Shown one piece after another: positions 57,331 through 64,000 of a stretch of DNA of 64,000 nt. The notes beneath the pieces were generated by a model. That model made no database searches, had not been told where the DNA came from, and was given only the letters and a program-made list of their open reading frames with translations. How positions within the stretch are numbered: the first letter of the stretch is position 1; the number at the start of each line of letters is the position of its first letter. The position numbers and the translations under genes were made by a program. The DNA is from Atrichornis clamosus (taxonomy: Eukaryota > Chordata > Aves > Passeriformes > Menuridae), in contig WBMZ01004662.1 in assembly GCA_013400975.1 (NCBI GenBank), positions 1-64,000 on the forward strand. Direction: 5' to 3'.

Positions 57331-59436
57331 TAAATCTGGCCAGAAGAATGTCCTGCTCCTTGTTTTACACAGACTCACGGAGTCACACACCCTGGGAGTC
57401 GGACGATAAAATTTCGGGAGAGTTGCTGTGTAAAAAAATGACTTTTTAATGTAGGTATGCTGTGGGTGCTGCAGGATTGGTGGGAAATGTGGAGCTCCAT
57501 CCCCAAAACGCTGCTGGTGGGAGAGGAATTGTTCCCTCCAGGTGTCATCCCTCGTGTCCAGGCTGATGTCCTGCCATGGAATGGTGGCCTTAGGTCAGAT
57601 CCAATGGGATGTGTCCAAAGGGCTGCACCTGGTGGATGGTCCTTGCTCTGAGCCTGTGGCTCCACCATGGAATCCAAGACCAGTCTTGCATGGAATGGGA
57701 TCTGCTGTGTGGTGCCCGAATAAATCTCCCTCGGGGAAGGTTTTGGGAATTTCAGCCTGGGAAGAGGCCCTGGCTCCTCACCTCCAAGCTGGGATGAGTT
57801 CATTCTTCCCAAGAACTTCTCAGGTTCAGGGAATTCTGGGGTGATTCAGTCTGCTGAAGTGTTTTTAGTCTCTCCCTAGATCCCAACATTTTTCACAAGT
57901 CTCCCTCTTTACCATCCTGGAGATAAAAGTGGAATGTCCCACCAGGACAGGGGCAGGTCTGAGCTGCACACCAGGAATTTGCTGCTGGGATTCCATGGGA
58001 TGTGCGACCAGACTGTTTGGATCCGTGGTCGGGCCCCAGACGATGTGTGTGGTGCCTGACCACATCCTCTCTGGAACAGGAATCTTGGAGTTCATCGTGC
58101 CGGTCCAGTGCCGTGGTTTGATCCCGGGAATCTTCCCTGGAGGTGGGAGAAGGAAAAGGGGCTACCGAGCTCCACCCGAGCCCGGCCACGGGAGCAGCTC
58201 CTTTGTCCAGCACTCTCCAAGTGTCGGACACATCAGATTTCCACCTGGGATTCCCTGCATGGGAAAACAAGAGCCAGGAGCAACTGCTCCCACCTCCCCT
58301 GGGGTGGCCCTGGCTGAGGCTTCAGAGGTGCTCACAGTTTCCCAGCACCGTCCTCTCCCGGGTGGAAAAGCCCCAGGTTTATCCTCTCGAGTTTCAATCC
58401 CTCTGTCCCAGGGTGAGCGGGGTCTCGTTCACCTCGGAGTCTGTAGTGGAATATGGTGGAAATTCCCTCCAAAAAGCCAGTCAGTTTAACCTGGGATTCT
58501 CTATGATAAGCACCAGGAAAAATATTTTCTCCTGTCAGGTGGCTTCAGCCCTGGAGGTGATGGCACACACTGGGCCACTTCCCATGGGAAGCACAGCCCA
58601 CAGCGCCCTAATTTTGGCATTTAAATAGGATTTCAGCTCTTTGGAAGGCCAGAAATGAGGAATAACCCAATGCCTCACTCTCACTGTTGTTCCTGTCCAT
58701 GCCCAGGATGCTCCCAGCTGGATCACGAGCCTTGCAGGACAAAAGGCCCTGAAATACACCCCAAAATCAGCCGCATTTCAGTGGTTGAACCCCCTCAGCA
58801 GCAAAACCTGTGGAGGGACGGCTGCAGCCAGGCGCTGCCGGGCTCTCAGGGATTCCAGGGTTTCCAGCCTCTCCCTGTTTTGCCATGAGGGACGGGAAGC
58901 AGGGCTGGAGCCGTGGCTGTCAAAGGGCGATTGTGCAGGGCTGGGGTGTGGGGTGGAGGGGGCTGGCCCTGGAACAGCCTCCCCCACGTCTCCCCTGCCA
59001 GAGCCACGCGGCTCCGTTGACTTTTCACACCTCATTAAAGAGGAAAACTCCCCAGGCTCCCGCTTGGCTTTCCCGGGATGGCAATCCCGGCCGGCAAACA
59101 GCGGCTCTGTGTCCGGGCTGGCGTTGTTTTGGGGCCCAGGGTCAGCTGGAAAAGGCTGCTTGATGAAACCGTCTCGGGAAATATCCTCCCTGACGAACCG
59201 AGTGGTTTAATGAAATCCCCAAATCCGGGCCTTTGGCTTTCCAGAGGTGCATCCCGATCCCGCTGAGATCCGTGTGAAAGTGCAGATCCCGGTCTGGGAC
59301 CGTCCCCTTAGCTGGGCACGGGGGGTGTGTGGCGGATTTGGGATTTCTGGCTCTCTCTGCCTGCACAAAGGTGTCTCCTGTGGGACAGTCTGCAGCCTGT
59401 GGTCACCTGAAATGTCCCCAGAGCAGAGCAGGTATC

Positions 59437-59583
59437 GGGGTGGACAGGGAAAAGTGGTGGAAAAGGACATGGAAAAGTGGAGGACAAGGGCATGGAGAAG
59501 TGGAGGACAAGGACATGGAAAAGTGGTGAACACCAACATGGAGAGGTGATGGACAAGGACATGGAAAATTGGTGGACAAATCC
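59437..59583 (+). repeat. 23-bp minisatellite
   Basis: Five units and a partial sixth of consensus 'AAGTGGAGGACAAGGACATG' plus three bases, without length change, preceded by a partial unit. Purine-rich. Frames across it rotate with a 23-residue period and are not genes. Confidence 0.93.
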
Positions 59584-61471
59584 AAGGGCCAGGCATGTCT
59601 GGAAGAAGCAACTCAAGGAATGGTGTGAGTGTGAAAATCCCTCCCTGAGGACTTCTTTAGGTGTCTGACTTTACCCTGATTTTGTTCTCTAGATCATCAC
59701 GGGATCTTTGCCCTCTGGAATATTCACAGCCCGATTTTGAAGCAATAAATTCAATTACAAAGGCACCACCAGAGATTCTGATCCATCCTACTTTCCCTTT
59801 CAATTTGGGTGACACGCAGCACAGAAACACTAAAAATGATCCCAAAAAAGAATCGGGTCCTTTCCGTGAACGTGGTGGAGCTGCATTAAAGCAGGCAGGT
59901 TTTCATCTGGCTGCTTATGAGTTCCTGAAGTGGGAGAACTGCAAACAAAAACACACAGTGCTCACCCCAGGAAGATCCAGTTCTCGGTCAAAAGCCACAG
60001 TTTATGTCACAAACCCCTCAGGGATGATTTTTGACGCGCAGAGCAGAACGGATAATTCAGAAAACACAATATAAGGGACTTAATAGAGATTTAGGAGTGA
60101 GGAAATCAGGTTTTTAAGTGGGAAGTGATTTTTTGGAAGAGTTGCATCCATTAGGAGACACAGAGATTCCTGGGGGAGAGGATGGAAATGACTTTTTTTT
60201 TAATGTGGGATCACGTTACTGGTGGAAAAACTGACCTGCAGGGACTGATTTCCTCCTTTGTGTCACTGACCCTCTGCCAAGATCTGATTCTTTCTGGATA
60301 TGAAATCACAAAAGACAAATATTGACACATTTAAACCCGAGCATTGTGCACTGCCCCAAATCCTCCACGCTCCAAATCCAAAATCCCCAAATATTGAACT
60401 CATCTGGGACAGAAGTGATGCCCTTTTTGAGGGCTGCATTTTAAAGTCCTTGCAAAAACCCTCCCATGGCGCTTTCACACCTTCTCCATCGACCTGTGAA
60501 GACCCAAAACTCAAACCATTCCATTCTCTTGGCTACTCCAACAGCTCTGGCATTCCAGGGAAATCTCAGCAGCGTTTCTTCTGCCGTGTCCTGTGATATT
60601 GCAACATTTTGCAGTGTCTCAAGCCCTGCTAAAGGTCAGGAGAAGCCCGGAGTTCGCGCTTGGCATTGAAACAGCTCGAGCTTGGAGCATTTTGGGAGCA
60701 CAGACACCAAGTCAGGTCTTGTCTGCCTTTCCCTGTTTTTCTTTCTGCCCCTCTCCAGGTGGGATTTGCTCCTTCTGCGGGGAGGTGGGTTCCAGCTGAG
60801 GTTTCTTCTTGTCCCAGTTTGATTCGGATGAACTTGGAGGAGAATTCTTCTCAGCACCCAACTGGAATGTGTGGGGGAGGCTGGATTTCAGGTTTGTTTT
60901 TTTCACAAAGTCTTCCCCAGGTTTTGGTTTGGAAACCCCAAATTCAAATGGAAGATTGGGGACTGAGATAAAACAGATCTGAGATCCAAGACAACCTGAC
61001 TTTGCTTTCACAAACCCCAAACCTTCTCGGGTTGTTCTTCACAGAAATGAGGGAGGAAACCCCCCAGACTCTCATCTGACCCCTGCTTGAATTTCTTTTG
61101 ATGCCCAAGATAAAATGGAACTGAGATCCACACAAAGTCTTGGGGGAAGAAGAGGCCTCAAAACAAGAGGTTCCGGCCCTGGATGGACCCAGCACAGTTT
61201 GGACAACCTGAATTCTGAAGTCATTGATCCTGAGAAAAGCAATAAATCACATTTGACAGCTCAAAAAACCCCCAGTCTGACCTTGGGGCTGGTTTTGATC
61301 CCACTGATGCATCTGGAGGCCTCAAGGAGCACCAAAATGGCAGCTCTGAGCCAGTGGCCGACCGGAAAACGTGTGGGAAAAATCCGTCCTACACTACTGA
61401 GAGAGGGAATATGAAAAAGTCTCTCCAGGACAGTGGCCATCCCTCCAGATCCATCGTTAGCTGAATTTGTG
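59584..61471. other. Unique non-coding DNA with one plausible-looking frame
   Basis: A 137-codon plus-strand frame at 59661-60074 has a mixed, protein-like composition but no recognised motif; it is discussed as a finding. The remainder to 61.47 kb is AT-moderate unique DNA with T runs at 60193-60201 and 60894-60902. No RNA gene is recognised. Confidence 0.45.
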
Positions 61472-61855
61472 CAAATCATAGAATCATGGAATCGCTGAGG
61501 CTGGAAAAGGCGTCCAGGATCACTGAGTCCAAGCTCTGCCCCATCCCCTCCTCGTCCCCAGCCCAGAGCACTGAGTGCCACATCCAGGAATTCCTTGGAC
61601 ACCTCCAGGGATGGGGACTGCAAACCTCCCTGGGCATTTCCAATGCCTGACCACCCTTTCTACAGAGACATTCCTCCTGGTGTCCAACCTGATCCTCCCC
61701 TGGCACAGCCTGAGGCCGTTCCCTCTCATCCTGTCCCTGTTCCCTGGGATAAGATCCTGACCCCGCCGACTGCCCCCTCCTGTCAGGGAGTTGTGGGGAG
61801 CCAGAAGGTCCCTCCTGATCCTCCTTTTCTCCAGGCTAAATCCCGTCCCAGCTGG
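61472..61855 (-). repeat. CR1 LINE 3' portion, minus strand (subfamily A)
   Basis: The longest member of the left-edge subfamily: 'CATAGAATCATGGAATCGCT', 'GGAAAAGGCGTCCAGGATCA', 'CCCCAGCCCAGAGCACTGAG', 'GACACCTCCAGGGATGGGGA', 'CCTGATCCTCCCCTGGCACA', 'CCGTTCCCTCTCATCCTGTC', 'CTCCTTTTCTCCAGGCTAAA'. The CATAGAATCATGGAATC terminus keeps two 8-bp terminal repeat words, so the 3' end is intact. Confidence 0.93.
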
Positions 61856-62650
61856 CTTTCCATGGGCTGGGTGAAGCTGGGAAAACAGCCCTGCCCCTGT
61901 CACAGACCCACACAGTGTCCAAGTGGCTCCAGAGGGATGGAAAACACAACATCCCCCCACGAGATCTGTTTACTTCTTCCTCCCACCACCTTGTGCTGCA
62001 ACATCAGCAGCCAGCTCGGAATTTTGGAAGTTCTCAGAAGCTCTGGAAGCTGCACACGGTTTGGGAATGAACCTCGCCAGGCTAAAGGCTTGCAGCCCTC
62101 CAGGTCAAGGCCTTTTAAGGACTCTTTTATTGCAACTTTACCAAATCCATTAAAAAAAAAGAAAGCAAAGCAATCCTCCTGAAGATTGCACCTTTGAAAC
62201 GACAGCTACCTACAAGGTTTTAACACAGTAGTTCAAAGTGTTGGAAAAGACACTTTTACATTTTGCAGGGAACAGCAGGTTTTAATCTATTGTGATTTTT
62301 TTTTTTCTCCTCAGCATGTTCCGAGTCTGTTACATGAGTGTTATCTGTCCGGTTTCCAGGTTTTTATAATCCACTGGGGCCTGTGTAAATCTCAGGATTT
62401 CCTCTGCAGACTCGGCTCATGTTCCACAGCTGTGCTGGAGCACATGTGTGAGGAAATTAGAAATGAAATCAGCTGATCCAGTGTGGATTAGGACAAGGAG
62501 AGCGACCCCAAACCTTCAGGCTCCATGTGCTGTCCGTGGGGTCAATGCCACCCTCCGGAGCGTGGCCATGGTTGGATCGGTGTCCCCTCAGAAGAGGAGT
62601 GAGTCCTGCATCCCTCAGCCCTTCCCAGGGAACACCTGAGGTCGTCATTC
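61856..62650. other. Unique DNA with a candidate regulatory island
   Basis: The first 270 bases are ordinary. The AT-rich part from about 62125 to 62480 is non-repetitive and is listed separately. Confidence 0.45.
62125..62480. promoter_or_regulatory. Candidate regulatory island
   Basis: AT-rich non-repetitive sequence with 'GCACCTTTGAAACGACAGCT', 'GGTTTTAACACAGTAGTTCA', 'TTTTAATCTATTGTGATTTT', 'GTTACATGAGTGTTATCTGT', 'GAAATGAAATCAGCTGATCC'. It stands out from the neighbouring CR1 copies and minisatellites. Conservation is untested. Confidence 0.3.
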
Positions 62651-62849
62651 AGAGGGTGGGGAGGCCCTGGCACAGGGTGCCCAGAGCAGCTGTGGCTGCC
62701 CCAGAATCCCTGGAAGTGTCCAAGGCCAGGTTGGACGGGGCTTGGAGCAACCTGGGATAGTGGGAGGTGTCCCTGCCCATGGTGGAACTGGGTGATCTTT
62801 AGGACCCTTTCCAACCTAAGCCATTCCAGGATTCTGCAGTTCTATGATG
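62651..62849 (+). repeat. CR1 LINE 3' end
   Basis: 'GGGTGGGGAGGCCCTGGCAC', 'GGTGCCCAGAGCAGCTGTGG', 'CCCAGAATCCCTGGAAGTGT', 'GGGATAGTGGGAGGTGTCCC', 'GATCTTTAGGACCCTTTCCA', 'GGATTCTGCAGTTCTATGAT'. The terminus is intact. It has a different 3-base variant (CCCAGAATCCC) at the position where other copies have TGG inserted. Confidence 0.92.
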
Positions 62850-63023
62850 TTTTCCTCATCTCTTGCCCATCCAGATGCAGCAAATTTGCACCATCAGGAG
62901 GCGTCACCTCAGAGAGGCCACGTGGATGAGCGAGGTCCTGGTTCCATGAACCCTTTTAATGGGAGTCACTGTGTTCCTCTGCTCCTGGGGCACTTGATTC
63001 CTGCAAATCTCCTCCAACCAGGC
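62850..63023. other. Unique DNA leading into the minisatellite cluster
   Basis: Short unique stretch. Its end ('CCTGCAAATCTCCTCCAACC') resembles the start of the following duplicated unit, suggesting a third, more decayed copy. Confidence 0.4.
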
Positions 63024-63190
63024 ACCAGCAGCAGTGACTGGACCTTGCAGGATACTCAGCCAGAGCAGGGCGATGTTTGATCCCAAAACTTGCAAATATC
63101 CCACAAAACCAGTGCCAGCAGCAGCCAACGGACCTTGCAGGATGCTCAGCAAGGGCAAAGCAATGCTCAGTCCCAACGCCTGTCCATGGC
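63024..63190 (+). repeat. Imperfect tandem duplication, about 91-bp period
   Basis: 'CCAGCAGCAGTGACTGGACC', 'TTGCAGGATACTCAGCCAGA' recurs 91 bases later as 'CCAGCAGCAGCCAACGGACC', 'TTGCAGGATGCTCAGCAAGG'. Divergence is visible throughout, so the duplication is older than the neighbouring arrays. Confidence 0.8.
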
Positions 63191-63390
63191 AGATGTCTCT
63201 TGGGATGTTGGGAGATTCCCTGTCCCAACATCTGTCCAAGATAGATGTCTCTTGGGATGTTGGGAGATTCCCTGTCCCAACATCTGTCCAAGATAGATGT
63301 CTCTTGGGATGTTGGGAGATTCCCTGTCCCAACATCTGTCCAAGATAGATGCTTCTTGGGATGTTGGGAGATGCCTCCCAACACCTGCCT
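63191..63390 (+). repeat. 52-bp minisatellite, 3.8 copies
   Basis: Units begin AGATGTCTCTTGGGATGTTG at 63191, 63243, 63295 and 63347. The first three are almost identical; the fourth diverges after about 35 bases. Each unit contains 'TGTCCCAACATCTGTCCAAG'. High identity points to recent expansion or homogenisation. Confidence 0.96.
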
Positions 63391-63426
63391 CTTGGCAAAC
63401 CTTGTGCAGCTGGTTGGAGGATCCTG

Positions 63427-63584
63427 ATCCATGTGCTCCATGTGCTCCGTGGACTCCATGGACTCTGTGGGCTCCATGTGCTCCATGTGCTCGATGTGCT
63501 CCGTGGGCTCTGTGGACTCCACATGCTCCACGTGCTCCACATGCTCCATGTTCTCCATGTTCTCCATGTGCTCCGTGGGCTCTG
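63427..63584 (+). repeat. 9-bp minisatellite, about 17 units
   Basis: Repeats of CTCCATGTG with CTCCGTGGG and CTCCACATG variants. As the unit is a multiple of three, frames stay open and give three-residue periodic 'proteins' on both strands, which are artefacts. Confidence 0.95.
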
Positions 63585-63640
63585 GAAGAGGTGAGCAGCC
63601 CCTGGGGCTGGGGGAGTTTCTGTGATGCCCCAGGAGCTAT

Positions 63641-63804
63641 GGGGGTGCGGGGCCTTATCAAAGCGGGGCTCAGCCTGGGCTGGGGGTGCGGGGCCTTATC
63701 CAAGCCGGGCTCAGCCTGGGCGGGGGGTGCGGGGCCTTATCAAAGCCGGGCTCAGCCTGGGCTGGGGGTGCGGGGCCTTATCAAAGCCGGGCTCAGCCTG
63801 GGCC
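63641..63804 (+). repeat. 41-bp G-rich minisatellite, 4 copies
   Basis: Units starting GGGGGTGCGGGGCCTTATCA occur at 63641, 63682, 63723 and 63764 and differ at only a few positions. The second half reads 'GCCGGGCTCAGCCTGGGC'. G-run spacing allows quadruplex structures. Confidence 0.96.
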
Positions 63805-64000
63805 GGCCCTGCCAGGCCGGGGTTAAAGGAGCCCCCAGGGCTCCGGCAGTTCGGGGCTGAGCCTTTCCCTGCCAGCAAATCCCACTTCACAAACGTTCCC
63901 CACACACAGCAAACTTTTGGCCCGGGAGATGGGTTTGCCATGAAATCCCCACGCCAGGTGGGTTCTGCCTGCTTGAGGGCTTGCTCCGAGTGCTCCCGTG
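63805..64000. other. Unique DNA at the right edge
   Basis: About 200 bases with no recognisable repeat or gene; any feature here continues beyond the window. Confidence 0.4.

Larger units (their letters stand above)
56293..59436. other. Unique DNA with a long AT-rich island
   Basis: GC-rich to 56.6 kb, then an AT-rich block to about 57.33 kb (listed separately). From 57.37 to 58.27 kb several minus-strand frames are open almost continuously, and words such as CATGGAAT and TGTGTGGTGCC recur loosely. No domain is recognised. The rest is ordinary. Confidence 0.5.

Noticed and set aside
63191..63390. CRISPR-like look of the 52-bp array
   Set aside because: Units are contiguous without unique spacers, and the genome is vertebrate.
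62904..63703. Long minus-strand frames with His/Glu/Met-rich repeats
   Set aside because: They run through the 52-bp and 9-bp arrays and have no non-repetitive domain.

Overview
The window looks like non-coding vertebrate DNA, almost certainly avian and most probably from a songbird or another neoavian bird. The main evidence is about two dozen short fragments of the CR1 LINE family, nearly all of them 5'-truncated 3' ends on both strands. Many share the wording 'GGAGCAACCTGGGATAGTGG', which I associate from memory with passerine CR1 copies. The background is GC-rich, with frequent CpG and CCAGGGAA/TTCCCTGG-type words, and is broken by AT-rich islands. I see no prokaryotic or viral gene organisation.

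I recognise no protein-coding gene, tRNA, rRNA or other known RNA gene. Many open frames are long only because GC-rich DNA has few stops, or because they cross tandem repeats. The longest, 351 codons at 8.1-9.1 kb, shows no recognisable domain. The stretch is best read as intergenic or intronic sequence: interspersed repeats, tandem repeats, AT-rich islands that could be regulatory, and one CpG island near 33 kb with no gene I can assign to it.

Layout. 0-6.6 kb: a CR1 fragment at the left edge, a run of unique DNA with an AT-rich, homeodomain-site-rich island (2.1-2.4 kb), a tail-to-tail CR1 pair (4.7-5.3 kb) and another fragment. 6.6-12 kb: unique DNA with a perfect 13-bp-stem hairpin (11.27 kb). 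12-19 kb: several CR1 copies, a strong AT-rich candidate enhancer (13.9-14.3 kb), a TTCC microsatellite and a 21/22-bp minisatellite. 19-32 kb: a decayed CR1 reverse-transcriptase fragment (21.8-22.1 kb), three candidate regulatory islands (22.6, 24.8 and 27.6 kb) and three short CR1 pieces. 31.7-32.0 kb: a 285-bp uninterrupted polypyrimidine tract built on a near-perfect 18-bp unit. 33-34 kb: a CpG island and a smaller CpG cluster. 34-45 kb: unique DNA, a head-to-head CR1 pair and a 14-bp minisatellite of 26 units. 45-62 kb: scattered CR1, a 24-bp perfect palindrome at a CR1 end, a G-quadruplex-prone tract and an AT-rich island. 62.6-63.8 kb: one CR1 copy followed by four different minisatellites in tandem.

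No set of genes works together here. The notable content is structural: triplex-, quadruplex- and hairpin-prone DNA, inverted CR1 pairs, the minisatellite cluster at the right end, and AT-rich islands that could be cis-regulatory if cross-species alignment shows conservation. All family names come from recalled consensus patterns; no database search was run.
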